Source of the DNA: Ogataea parapolymorpha DL-1
Taxonomy: Eukaryota; Ascomycota; Pichiomycetes; Pichiales; Pichiaceae
Direction: 5' to 3'
DNA length: 64,000 nucleotides
Assembly: GCF_000187245.1 (NCBI RefSeq)
Contig: NC_027861.1
Location: 62,001-126,000, forward strand
Of this stretch, positions 38,217 through 46,955 are shown piece by piece; position 1 is the first letter of the stretch; each line of letters opens with the position of its first letter. The notes below the pieces were generated by a model. It did no database searches, had not been told where the DNA came from, and was given only the letters and a program-made list of their open reading frames with translations. Both the position numbers and the translations under genes were made by a program.

Positions 38217-39272
38217 ATGGACAATCCTTCTGCTGTTCTTACGAAAATTGGTGAAATTGTTATCGAGGATAGACCAATTCCTCAAATCAAAGATCCTCAT
38301 TATGTCAAGATTGCCATAAAGTATACTGGACTTTGTGGTTCCGACGTTCACTATTACCAGCACGGCCGCGTTGGCTCTTTCATCGTGGAGAAACCAATGG
38401 TGTTGGGACATGAGTCGTCCGGTGTTATTGTAGACGTTGGTTCTGAAGTCAAAACTCTGAAGGTCGGTGACAGGGTTGCCTGCGAGCCGGGCATTCCTTC
38501 CAGATACTCTTATGAATACAAGAGCGGAAACTACAATTTGTGTCCGGAGATGGCTTTCGCTGCAACTCCTCCTTACGATGGAACTCTTTGCAGATACTAT
38601 CTTCTCCCTGAGGACTTTTGTGTCAAACTGCCTGAAAACGTCTCATTGGAGGAAGGCGCGTTGGTTGAGCCCCTTTCTGTTGCCACTCATGCCACTAGGC
38701 TGGCCAAATTGACGGTTGGTGACAACCTGGTTGTCTTTGGTGCCGGTCCAATTGGATTGCTCTGTGCTGCTGTTGGACGGGCATTTGGTGCTAGCAAGGT
38801 GTGCATTGTTGACATTGTCAGTGAGAAGCTTGATTTTGCCGTTTCCAAAGGTTTTGCTACCCACTCCATCAATTCCAAAGATAAAAGTTTTGAGGAGATT
38901 TTGGAGTTCATCCAAAATTCCTGGGACGGCGAACGCCCATCAGTGGCCATGGATGCTACCGGAAACCAGTTCTGCATTGCAAATGCCATAAGATTGCTGG
39001 AGAAAAAGGGAAGATACGTCCAAGTTGGTATGGGAAGACCAACCATGGATGGATTCCCTATTGCTGAGGTTGCAGAGAGAGAACTGCTGATTACTGGGGT
39101 CTTCAGATACACTGTTGATGACTACAAGATTGCTGTCAGCTTAATTGCCTCCTCGAAAGTGAACGTGAAGCCTTTGATCACCCATAGATTCAAGTTCGAG
39201 GACGTCAAAAAAGCTTACGACTTTAGCAAGGAAGGTAAGTCCATTAAAATTATGATTTCAGGTCCTGAATAA
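38217..39272 (+). CDS. XYL2: xylitol dehydrogenase
   Basis: A 351-residue zinc MDR dehydrogenase oxidising xylitol to D-xylulose with NAD+. Catalytic zinc ligands: C40 (GLCGSD), H65-E66 (GHESSG). The cofactor fold is [10 protein letters not shown], followed by an acidic Asp after beta-2 ([10 protein letters not shown]), which favours NAD+ over NADP+. The structural zinc site is degenerate: S95, S98 and Y101 replace three cysteines and only C109 remains, as in other yeast XYL2 enzymes. The ATG at 38217 is used; only TTG lies further upstream in frame. A close relative such as sorbitol dehydrogenase is possible, but the neighbouring XKS1 supports XYL2. Confidence 0.9.
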   Translation: MDNPSAVLTKIGEIVIEDRPIPQIKDPHYVKIAIKYTGLCGSDVHYYQHGRVGSFIVEKPMVLGHESSGVIVDVGSEVKTLKVGDRVACEPGIPSRYSYEYKSGNYNLCPEMAFAATPPYDGTLCRYYLLPEDFCVKLPENVSLEEGALVEPLSVATHATRLAKLTVGDNLVVFGAGPIGLLCAAVGRAFGASKVCIVDIVSEKLDFAVSKGFATHSINSKDKSFEEILEFIQNSWDGERPSVAMDATGNQFCIANAIRLLEKKGRYVQVGMGRPTMDGFPIAEVAERELLITGVFRYTVDDYKIAVSLIASSKVNVKPLITHRFKFEDVKKAYDFSKEGKSIKIMISGPE

Positions 39273-39304
39273 TTAATTGCTCATGGGACTAGAATATATA
39301 CAGA

Positions 39305-40066
39305 TCAATCTTTATGGGACTCGTTTTGTTCTTGATCCCTCTTTCTTTGAGCTTCGGCTAGAATTTGCTCATGGGATGCATCGTGGGTAGCTTTGAAAAA
39401 TGTATAGTGTAGAACAACATCCTCCACGTTTCTCATGGACGGATCCTGTGAGTACTCAGGGTCAATGAAGAAAAACAGCGGCATGTCCACCTCCTCCCCA
39501 GCATTTAACCTCTGCTCCTCGAAACAGAAACATTGTATCTTGTTGAAGTATGGTGCAATATGGTCTGGCGTCACACTGTAGGTTGCCATACCTGTGATAT
39601 CCTTGTCTGAAGTGTTTTTCGCCTTGTAGAAAGCTAACGCGGTCTCTCCGGGAACCAAATACACTTCCCTCTGCTGAGGAACAAACTTCCACGGCAACAG
39701 ACGAGACGTCTCTGCTGTGAACGAGACTCTTATTTTTCGATCAGTATCCACGGGGACTAACTTGTCCGGGGTGATCTTGGAGGAGTCGGTCATTGGGGTT
39801 CCACCCCAGCCAGTTTTCTGACAAACAACACGGTACAGGGGCACAGAGGCAAAAGAAAGGGTCAGGAAACCGAGGAAGAGCGAGAGTGAGTAATTGGTCA
39901 CCGTTTGGCCTCTCTGTTTATTCTTGGTATTGTAATACTGATCGCGCAGCGCCTTGTACTCCTCCATGGACAACCGAGGAAGCTCTTTCTTAGGCTGCGG
40001 CGCTTCTGCAAGCAAGCGGGCAGTGGTCGAGAAGAAACGGCACCCTATTTTATGAAGTCGAATCAT
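39305..40066 (-). CDS. COX11: cytochrome c oxidase assembly copper chaperone Cox11
   Basis: A 253-residue mitochondrial protein with a presequence, one membrane helix (about 58-78, YSLSLFLGFLTLSFASVPLYR) and the intermembrane-space Cox11/CtaG domain. Conserved elements: VPLYRVVCQKTGWGGTP, the copper-binding CFCFEEQ motif and MPLFFFIDPEY. It inserts Cu(B) into Cox1. It converges on XYL2. Confidence 0.96.
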   Translation of the reverse strand: MIRLHKIGCRFFSTTARLLAEAPQPKKELPRLSMEEYKALRDQYYNTKNKQRGQTVTNYSLSLFLGFLTLSFASVPLYRVVCQKTGWGGTPMTDSSKITPDKLVPVDTDRKIRVSFTAETSRLLPWKFVPQQREVYLVPGETALAFYKAKNTSDKDITGMATYSVTPDHIAPYFNKIQCFCFEEQRLNAGEEVDMPLFFFIDPEYSQDPSMRNVEDVVLHYTFFKATHDASHEQILAEAQRKRDQEQNESHKD

Positions 40067-40161
40067 TAGCGAGAATTAACTTATTTTCCTGAAAATTAGT
40101 TTTCAGTGATCCCGATTCACAGACACTTCTATGCAGCGAGGGCTATAATTCCTTGTAACTC

Positions 40162-40233
40162 TCCGATATAGTGTAACGGCTATCATGGTCCGCTTTCACC
40201 GGGCAGACCCGGGTTCGACTCCCGGTATCGGAA
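40162..40233 (+). tRNA. tRNA-Glu(UUC)
   Basis: A 72-nt tRNA. The acceptor TCCGATA pairs with TATCGGA. The anticodon stem GTCCG/CGGGC encloses loop CTTTCAC, giving anticodon UUC (reads GAA). T loop GGTTCGACTCC is intact. No intron. Discriminator base A. Confidence 0.96.
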
Positions 40234-40240
40234 TCGCAAC

Positions 40241-40246
40241 TTTTTT
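40241..40246 (+). terminator. RNA polymerase III terminator of tRNA-Glu
   Basis: Six Ts starting 7 bp after the tRNA-Glu discriminator base, with further T-runs behind it. Confidence 0.75.
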
Positions 40247-40410
40247 ATTTTATTTTTTGCGCCTGTGGCCGTTTCGCTGCATCCTCTCGGCCAAGCCGCT
40301 TATAACAAAGGAAACGGTAAACTGCGCCGATATTTTCTGAGGCTGCGCGCAGGAGTACGAGTTTTTAGGGCTGTGTTGCAAGAGAATATTGAATATCAAC
40401 TTTTTGGTTA

Positions 40411-41898
40411 ATGCGAAGGGCCGTGAATCAGCTTCTCCCGCATAAATCCTCGCGTATTCTGGGCGGGCCGCTTCAGCCTAAAAATGCTGTGAAGGAGTTC
40501 TATATTGTTCTCGACAATCCCCACAAATTATACCGACCGGGGGAGGAGTTGAGTGGACAGATTATTTTAATACTGAAGAAGAATGTGATGAATTTGATGA
40601 TCAGTCTTTCTTTGGAGGGCCATATCAAGGTGAACTCCACATCGCCACTGCGTTCGGATAAAAAACAAAGTTTGTTCAATCACAAAATCCTTCTTTACGG
40701 CGATACTGAGGAGACCGCGCTCACGTTTGGAGAACATCGGTTTCCGTTTATTATCAAGCTGCCCAAGCGGAACGCGTACACCAGCATTTCGTTCGAGAAG
40801 GGCGAAATTAAATACGGTCTGAAATGCACCATTGTTGAGCGAGATAACCCAGACGTCGTACTGGCAACGTCTGAAAAGATGTTTAGTATTGTCAAGCCCA
40901 TCAACCTTACGCTTTTGCCCGAACCTCAGCCCAAGATTCTCAGATTCAAGACCACAAAAGGTAAACTGAACAAAACTCTGTCGTCAATATCGTCCACGTC
41001 GTCGCTTGCTTCGTCGGAATCCATGGAAGACAATCTCGACAGCTACGTCCAAATTAAGATGAACATCTCGTCAATGGGGTATTTGCGCGGCGAATCAATA
41101 CCCGTTCGTTTGAACGTGAAGTGTCACAAGAAGATAGCCAACACAGAGGGAATAATAGTCACCTTGATCAGAATTTGCCGACTGGATCTGGGCCAAGACT
41201 ATGAGATTCAATCGTACAGAAAAGATCTCAGCCAGTCCATAGTCCCGCTCATTGTCGACCCTGTCACGCTGACAAGCGATATTTCGACGAGTCTGAGGGT
41301 CCCAGTCGATTGTTTTCCGACCATTACCGCAAATATGGTGAGTTTCCAGTATTACATCGAGGTCCTGGTAAACCTTTCAAATTCCAAGATACGAGCCACC
41401 CAGGTAGGGTTTATGGACGACGAGATTATCCAGAAGGACACGTCCAACAACATCTACAACGTGGACAGGCTGAAGCGAACGAAAAACGTGCTTACACTCA
41501 ATTCCGAGATTGTCATTGGCACAGAACGAAAGTCGAGGGTGCGCAGAAAGAGCCGTCGTTCTTCTGTTCCACAGACGCCATGTACGTCTATAGATTCGCC
41601 GCTTTCTCCGCAGGACACCAGTCCACCTTCGTCATCGCTACAATACTCCGCAATCCCAGAAAGTTCTTCGGCCAACGAAAAAGAGGTGCTTCGGCTGCGT
41701 GAGCAGGCATTGATGCCCAGTGAGCCCCCAACAGAGCTCAATGATCTGGACTATGCCCGCCCTCCGTCAGAATTGCCACCAATGCCTACCCCAGGGCCAT
41801 CGGACGGCCACACTGGGGAACAATTCAATGTACTTCTGGACGACGACACCGAATACGCCACAGTACCGATATATACCGAGCCATGGAGCGAGGATTGA
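40411..41898 (+). CDS. RIM8: arrestin-related pH-signalling protein Rim8/PalF
   Basis: A 495-residue alpha-arrestin. The N-domain begins KEFYIVLDNPHKLYRPGEEL(S), the typical Rim8/PalF opening, and continues through GEHRFPFIIKLPKRNAYTS and GEIKYGLKCTIV. The C-domain includes MGYLRGESIPVRLNV and VPVDCFPTITANMVSFQYYIEV. The C-terminal 110 residues are Ser/Pro-rich, as expected for a regulated tail with ubiquitin and ESCRT contacts. In the family, Rim8 links the Rim21 plasma-membrane pH sensor to ESCRT and Rim101 activation at alkaline pH. Rim8 fits better than other arrestins by the N-terminal block. Confidence 0.82.
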   Translation: MRRAVNQLLPHKSSRILGGPLQPKNAVKEFYIVLDNPHKLYRPGEELSGQIILILKKNVMNLMISLSLEGHIKVNSTSPLRSDKKQSLFNHKILLYGDTEETALTFGEHRFPFIIKLPKRNAYTSISFEKGEIKYGLKCTIVERDNPDVVLATSEKMFSIVKPINLTLLPEPQPKILRFKTTKGKLNKTLSSISSTSSLASSESMEDNLDSYVQIKMNISSMGYLRGESIPVRLNVKCHKKIANTEGIIVTLIRICRLDLGQDYEIQSYRKDLSQSIVPLIVDPVTLTSDISTSLRVPVDCFPTITANMVSFQYYIEVLVNLSNSKIRATQVGFMDDEIIQKDTSNNIYNVDRLKRTKNVLTLNSEIVIGTERKSRVRRKSRRSSVPQTPCTSIDSPLSPQDTSPPSSSLQYSAIPESSSANEKEVLRLREQALMPSEPPTELNDLDYARPPSELPPMPTPGPSDGHTGEQFNVLLDDDTEYATVPIYTEPWSED

Positions 41899-42163
41899 CG
41901 TTCCAACTCCCTGGAATTTCAGTGTGGTAGCTTAAAAATAGTGCGCTTAATAAAATTATTTGTGGCTGTGTCAAGAGCAATAGTGGTAGCAACTCACACT
42001 GTTTTACCGTTGGACATGTGACATGTGAGACATTGATGTCATAATGAAATTGCTGCCTCTCAAAAAGAAAAGCCATATGGCAACCTTGCTAAGAGCAATA
42101 ATGTGGAGACAGCTTTATATATAGTGTTGTATCGTTCACTTGTACATCTTATCTATCTGTATC

Positions 42164-45079
42164 ATGGCTGACCTCAAATCTAGTACACCGAAAGATGAGT
42201 CCTGGACCAACCAGGCACAACACAAGGCGCAAGATGCTTACGATGGGCTAACTGGTTCCAAGGATACGCCAAGATCTGTGCAACAATCCAGTGTTCCTGG
42301 ATCGTTTGACTTTGAGGAGAGAAAAAATTACTCCGCTGGAGACTCGAATTACACCTCGCAATCGCAGACCTACGACTCTACCTCACCGACATTCAAGGCT
42401 TCAGAAGGCGAAGCTCATGGAGAGCCCGGCGAACAGCCATCACTGGCCAACAAGCTGATGTCTGCCATTGGAATTGGTGGTAGCTCCGAAGGTGCAACCT
42501 CTCACAAAGACAAGCCATTGGCTGGCGAAGATGCCACCAAAAACTCCGTGTCGACTAAGACTCTTGAGAAGCAGGTCGGAAAAGCACACAGCTATGTTGA
42601 TAGCCAGGGCAACGAATTCGAAGTTATTCCTACCGACAGAAATGTGAAATACTCTTCGCTAGTCGACCCTGTCGTCGACGAGAGAGATGTTCATCAAACC
42701 CAGGATAATATCAAGGGTTTGTCTGACAAAGAGAGAGCCCACAGAAGTCCTGTCGATCCCGCCGACACAAAGAACGCCAAGGACTCTCAGCCTTCGCAGG
42801 AAGAGCAGAAAATTGCTCACGACTCTCAATCCGGTAGAGCTACTGCGGGAGCTGCTGCTGCAGGAGCTGGTGCTGGTGCAGCTGCCGGCCACTATGGCTC
42901 TTCGAATACTCATACCCACGGCGAACTTGACAAGTCTGGATCTCACGGCAAGACTTTGGGCTCAGAACAAGGCTATGCTGGTCAAACCACCAATCACCAA
43001 TTTGACGGCCGGAATCAGAAGTCTGACCTTGCTTCCAAACACGACACTACAGACAAGAACTTAGGTCCTGACGTTCCTGGAGCGGGGGTTGGATCACTAG
43101 CCGGTGCACCAGGTCAGACATATCATCCTAAGCAGAGCCAGGTTCTAGAGACCCAACAAGGCTATGGCTCGAATACTCATGCATCGAAGCACGAGAGTGC
43201 CCATGATAAGGGATATTCTAACACCGGTGCCGCCGCTGGTGCTACCACTGGGGCTGGCTTTGTCTCTGGTAAACCAACCAGCTACAATACCACCGAAGCT
43301 GCTGCTACAGACCCTGTCCATGGAGCCACTGCTCCTGCTGATCTGGGCGACTACAGACATCCAATTGGGGAGCAAGCCGGCAAAAGTACTCATGGCAAGT
43401 CCCACAAAGCTCATGACAAGCACAGTGACCTGAGCCAGAAGGAGACCGCCGCTTATAAGTCGAAGTCTGACCACCACAAAGCTACCGACACCGCTGCTGG
43501 AGCTTCTGCCGGTGCAGGTCTGGGAGCAGCTGCTGGTCGCCACGAGAAGTCGACAAGCACCACCTCTGACTCGTCTGAGTATGGTTCCGGCTCGGGAGCT
43601 GGTTCCAAGTCTGGTAAGACCAGCAAATGGGGCAAGTCCAGCAAGAAGAATGATGACACTGTTGTCCAACACGGCACTGTCTACCAGGACGTGCACCACG
43701 ACACCTTTGCTACGAGAAACGCCGATCAGCTTAAGTCTGATCCCTCCAGACTCTATGAAAGCGAGAAAAAGGGCCAGCCTGAGTTTGCTCAGAAACAAGC
43801 CGAGCTGGGCTACGAGACTGCCCATGGTGGATCGCATACTGGAGGTGGTAGCGGAATAGGTGCCGGAATCGGTGCTGCTGTGGCTTCTGCTGTTGGTTAC
43901 AAGACCGCTTCCCACGACAGCAGCTACGGAACGCAGCAGTCCAAGCAGAAGGACGCTTCCACTCAAGAATTGAGAGGCGCACCAGGTGTTACCAAGACAC
44001 AAAATGATCCTTACGATAGCTCGTATGGCAGCCAGACCCAGACCGACGATAAGGTGTTTGGCTCTTTGGACCCGAAGAACCCTCGGAAGCAGGCTGACTA
44101 CGACAAACTTGGCTCCCAGGCCAAGGAACTGTCGCAGAAAGGTGGCCAGCATCTTGACAAGTCCGGTCACGGTGAATACTCTGCCTATGCCACCGGTGCA
44201 GGAACCGCTATTGGCGCCGGTGCAGGCTATCTTGGTAGCAGAGAAACCGGCAAAGACTCTGCCTCACACGCCAATGACTCTGCTCAGAGAGACCCAGAGC
44301 TCGCCAAAGGTGGCTTTAGAGAAACCTTCCAGGGTGGAGACGACTCTCAGCATCACACTCATAAGACCAACAAGTACACTGCTGGTGTCGGGGAGGCCCC
44401 TGGTCGCAACGAGCCAGAAACCAACAAGTACACTGCTGGCGTTGGCGAAGACGAGCCTCACTTTGGTTCTGGATACACTGCCGGTGTTGGTGACACCCAT
44501 CCCCACCATGCCAAGGACCAGTACACTGCGGGTGTGAGAGATGACAAGGAGACTCCATACACCGCGGGATTTTCTGACACCACAGGACAGAGCAAGCACG
44601 CTTCTGGATCTGGTTATGGTGCAGCTGGTGGCGCAACGGGGGCTGGAATTGCTGCCAAGAGCCAAGGCAGCCCGAAAGACCACTTACAAGGCCAAAGCCA
44701 GAACTACGGAAAGCATTATGGAGCCACCCAACAAACGTCTACAGGCCAGAATGTTCACATTCCTGGCACCAGAGACAACCTTTCAACCCAGAATCGGGGC
44801 CAAGCTGCTCATGGAAACGATTATTTGAATGACGATCAGAATGCCTTGGCTAGCCGCGCCGCGGCAGCAGCTACCCACGATAAACGTGGAGGATCTGGCG
44901 CTGCAGGTACGTCGGATCTCAGCCAATCCAATAAGGCGCACCAGCAAGGCGACGAGGCTTATTCTGGACAGCCGCAACAAGGTGAGTCTAACACGAAGAT
45001 TTTAAACTATGACGAGTTCGAACAGGCACACCCACAAAAGGAGAAGTTGAGCACCAAAATCAAAAAGATTTTCAACTGA
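42164..45079 (+). CDS. large hydrophilin/LEA-like protein with glycine-zipper segments and YTAG repeats
   Basis: A 971-residue, very hydrophilic protein I cannot place in a named family. It has no signal peptide. Seven short Gly/Ala-rich stretches resembling glycine zippers occur at about 228-242, 305-316, 354-366, 445-458, 560-578, 677-690 and 816-831, separated by His/Lys/Asp/Ser/Gln-rich linkers. Five YTAG(V/F) motifs occur at about 738, 756, 771, 787 and 799. The C-terminus is a basic amphipathic segment (KEKLSTKIKKIFN). The composition suggests a disordered stress-protection protein, perhaps membrane-associating through the zippers; this is inference. The ATG at 42164 follows a TATATATA-type box (42114-42122). 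The next gene shares the YTAG motif. Confidence 0.85.
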   Translation: MADLKSSTPKDESWTNQAQHKAQDAYDGLTGSKDTPRSVQQSSVPGSFDFEERKNYSAGDSNYTSQSQTYDSTSPTFKASEGEAHGEPGEQPSLANKLMSAIGIGGSSEGATSHKDKPLAGEDATKNSVSTKTLEKQVGKAHSYVDSQGNEFEVIPTDRNVKYSSLVDPVVDERDVHQTQDNIKGLSDKERAHRSPVDPADTKNAKDSQPSQEEQKIAHDSQSGRATAGAAAAGAGAGAAAGHYGSSNTHTHGELDKSGSHGKTLGSEQGYAGQTTNHQFDGRNQKSDLASKHDTTDKNLGPDVPGAGVGSLAGAPGQTYHPKQSQVLETQQGYGSNTHASKHESAHDKGYSNTGAAAGATTGAGFVSGKPTSYNTTEAAATDPVHGATAPADLGDYRHPIGEQAGKSTHGKSHKAHDKHSDLSQKETAAYKSKSDHHKATDTAAGASAGAGLGAAAGRHEKSTSTTSDSSEYGSGSGAGSKSGKTSKWGKSSKKNDDTVVQHGTVYQDVHHDTFATRNADQLKSDPSRLYESEKKGQPEFAQKQAELGYETAHGGSHTGGGSGIGAGIGAAVASAVGYKTASHDSSYGTQQSKQKDASTQELRGAPGVTKTQNDPYDSSYGSQTQTDDKVFGSLDPKNPRKQADYDKLGSQAKELSQKGGQHLDKSGHGEYSAYATGAGTAIGAGAGYLGSRETGKDSASHANDSAQRDPELAKGGFRETFQGGDDSQHHTHKTNKYTAGVGEAPGRNEPETNKYTAGVGEDEPHFGSGYTAGVGDTHPHHAKDQYTAGVRDDKETPYTAGFSDTTGQSKHASGSGYGAAGGATGAGIAAKSQGSPKDHLQGQSQNYGKHYGATQQTSTGQNVHIPGTRDNLSTQNRGQAAHGNDYLNDDQNALASRAAAAATHDKRGGSGAAGTSDLSQSNKAHQQGDEAYSGQPQQGESNTKILNYDEFEQAHPQKEKLSTKIKKIFN

Positions 45080-45219
45080 TCTGGGAAGCTAAGAGTACTA
45101 CTTTCTTTGTGTTTTGTTTTTTTCCTCACGTATAGGATATGTGACTGAATATTACGATTTTATGAGTTAAGATTTGTAAACATTGCTGGATTTTTAATAT
45201 TCGAACAATTTCTAGACAC

Positions 45220-45227
45220 TTACGTCA
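45220..45227. promoter_or_regulatory. CRE-like site TTACGTCA
   Basis: An ATF/CREB hybrid half-site pair 135 bp upstream of the small YTAG gene. Nearby (45301-45307 and 45312-45318) are two direct copies of TCCGAGG. Regulation is inferred. Confidence 0.35.
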
Positions 45228-45333
45228 CACAAAACCGTTTTTTATGCACGATCGTAATTGATAATACATCTCGAAGGCGAGCCGCAAGGGAAACATTGCG
45301 TCCGAGGTGGGTCCGAGGGCGTTCCGATGGCAA

Positions 45334-45340
45334 TATAAAA
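45334..45340 (+). promoter_or_regulatory. TATA box of the small YTAG-repeat gene
   Basis: TATAAAA 21 bp before the ATG at 45362. The short distance implies a very short leader, or use of the second in-frame ATG at 45377. Confidence 0.4.
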
Positions 45341-45361
45341 GGATACTCTCGCACCTGCGAA

Positions 45362-45679
45362 ATGACAGAATCAATCATGGTGTCTAATAACTACGGCTAC
45401 AAATCTACCAAGCAAAAATACACGGCAGGCATTCGCGACCGCTCCCGCAGCCACGGATCCTCCAAATACACAGCAGGCATCGAAACAAGACATGAAGACG
45501 AGTGCAACAGTTCCTACACTGCCGGTGTGAGGCCTACTCCAGCTCCAGCGCATGCAAAAGGCTACACCGCAGGCATTGGTGGAGGCGTTGCTCCAGGAAT
45601 AACAGCTGTCAGCAGCTTCCTTTCCCCGAGAACCAGCCACTCGACATCGTTATCTGAGAAGTGGTTCCCTAGAACATGA
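45362..45679 (+). CDS. small protein with four 16-residue YTAG repeats
   Basis: A 105-residue protein of unknown family. YTAG(I/V) occurs at residues 20, 36, 52 and 68, exactly 16 residues apart, each preceded by Lys, Ser or Gly. Linkers are polar and charged (RDRSRSHGSS, ETRHEDECNSS, RPTPAPAHAKG). There is no signal peptide or membrane helix; the C-terminus is Ser/Thr-rich. The same motif is found five times in the adjacent upstream protein, so the two genes are probably related by duplication of this module. The start is the first ATG (45362); ATG 45377 (MVSNN) is possible. No function can be stated. Confidence 0.75.
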   Translation: MTESIMVSNNYGYKSTKQKYTAGIRDRSRSHGSSKYTAGIETRHEDECNSSYTAGVRPTPAPAHAKGYTAGIGGGVAPGITAVSSFLSPRTSHSTSLSEKWFPRT

Positions 45680-45926
45680 GTGGTATGAGGAATATGACTA
45701 GATCAAGCATTTACGGCAGTTATGATGTGTAAGGTATTAATTATAGATTTTAGGTTTTTCCAACACTAGATCGGGATATCTCGCTTTGTAATATTTCCCA
45801 AGGCCTTGGTCCTGCAACCCACCCTGGCACCAGAGCATCAGCTAACTGTTGGTGTACGGGTGTACATCGCCAAAATAAAATAAGAAAAAGACAGCCAAAT
45901 AAGATAAAACCTTATTTCAATTCAGG

Positions 45927-46907
45927 ATGTCTTTCAAATTTCCCAAAGTGGATCTTTCCTCAATCCAGCAGTCTTTGCAACAGACCACTCAGCATCTCAC
46001 GTCAAGTTTGCAGGACAATCTAGTCAATTTGGAAAAGGAGGTTTCCACGCTGAACTCCAACATATCCCCCCTTCTCAAGCGGACCACGAGGTCTCTGCAA
46101 GAGCGTTTTGGGTCCATTGACGATATCTCGGAGCTGCCGCAGGAGTACAAGGATCTTGAGAAGCGCGTTGATAATTTGAAAGTTTTCTACAAAAAGGTGT
46201 TGACCATCACCCAGCAGTACGAAATTGAGAGTTATGACTATCCTCCAAATCTGAAAGAATCCATCCATGATTACACAAAGCTAATCAATGAGAAGTTTAC
46301 CGGTCTTTCGCAGGCTACAACCACATCGGAAGCAGAAGCTGTGCTACTGGCATCATCAAAGGATCATACCCCGAAGACCTTTGCACACCAATTGGCCAAA
46401 GCTTGTCTAAGTGCAAATGAAGTCTTGTCTACCAGCGAAGACGAGTCTTCATCTCTCTGCAAGGCCTTGCTCAAGATTAGCGAGTTCCAGACCAGAATCG
46501 GAGAGGAAAGACTGGAGCAAGATAAATTGGTGATCACGGAGGTCAACGACAGGATCCGCAACACGTTGAATGGCGATTTTTTGAACACGGCCAAGCTGAG
46601 AAAACAAGTGGAGACTTCAAGGCTCAATTTTGACACTGTCAGAGCCGAGGTGAAGGCCGTGCAGCGTGGGGACGAGTCTGTCGAACTTCCGCCTGCGCTG
46701 TCCAAGAAACTGGAAAATGCCGAGGACGAGCTGGTCAGTGCTACAGAATCTGCTGTGGAATCGATGAAGGCGCTGATCAAGCCAGTTGAAGGCTTAAACC
46801 TGTTGAAGTTGCTGATGAAAATCCAGCTCAACTACCACAAGAACGTCGTTTCCGAGCTGTCGTCATTGGTCGACGAGCTTGACTCGCTACCTTTGGAAGA
46901 CGACTAA
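45927..46907 (+). CDS. GVP36: Golgi/early-secretory BAR protein Gvp36
   Basis: A 326-residue BAR-domain protein of the same length as S. cerevisiae Gvp36. The N-terminus MSFKFPKVDLSSIQQSL is amphipathic; the following RSLQERFGSIDDISELPQEY and YDYPPN blocks match the Gvp36 family. The rest is helical and charged, as for a BAR dimer. Family members act in vesicle trafficking, endocytosis and vacuole integrity. It converges on the copper transporter gene with 48 bp between stops. Confidence 0.85.
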   Translation: MSFKFPKVDLSSIQQSLQQTTQHLTSSLQDNLVNLEKEVSTLNSNISPLLKRTTRSLQERFGSIDDISELPQEYKDLEKRVDNLKVFYKKVLTITQQYEIESYDYPPNLKESIHDYTKLINEKFTGLSQATTTSEAEAVLLASSKDHTPKTFAHQLAKACLSANEVLSTSEDESSSLCKALLKISEFQTRIGEERLEQDKLVITEVNDRIRNTLNGDFLNTAKLRKQVETSRLNFDTVRAEVKAVQRGDESVELPPALSKKLENAEDELVSATESAVESMKALIKPVEGLNLLKLLMKIQLNYHKNVVSELSSLVDELDSLPLEDD

Positions 46908-46955
46908 CTATGATCTAAATTATCAATTAACGGAGTATACATACAAGCGTCTGGC

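Noticed and set aside
43145..44170. 341-codon antisense open frame opposite the hydrophilin-like gene
   Set aside because: Produced by the biased Gly/Ala/Ser codons of the sense gene; its hydrophobic look is the reverse complement of hydrophilic repeats.
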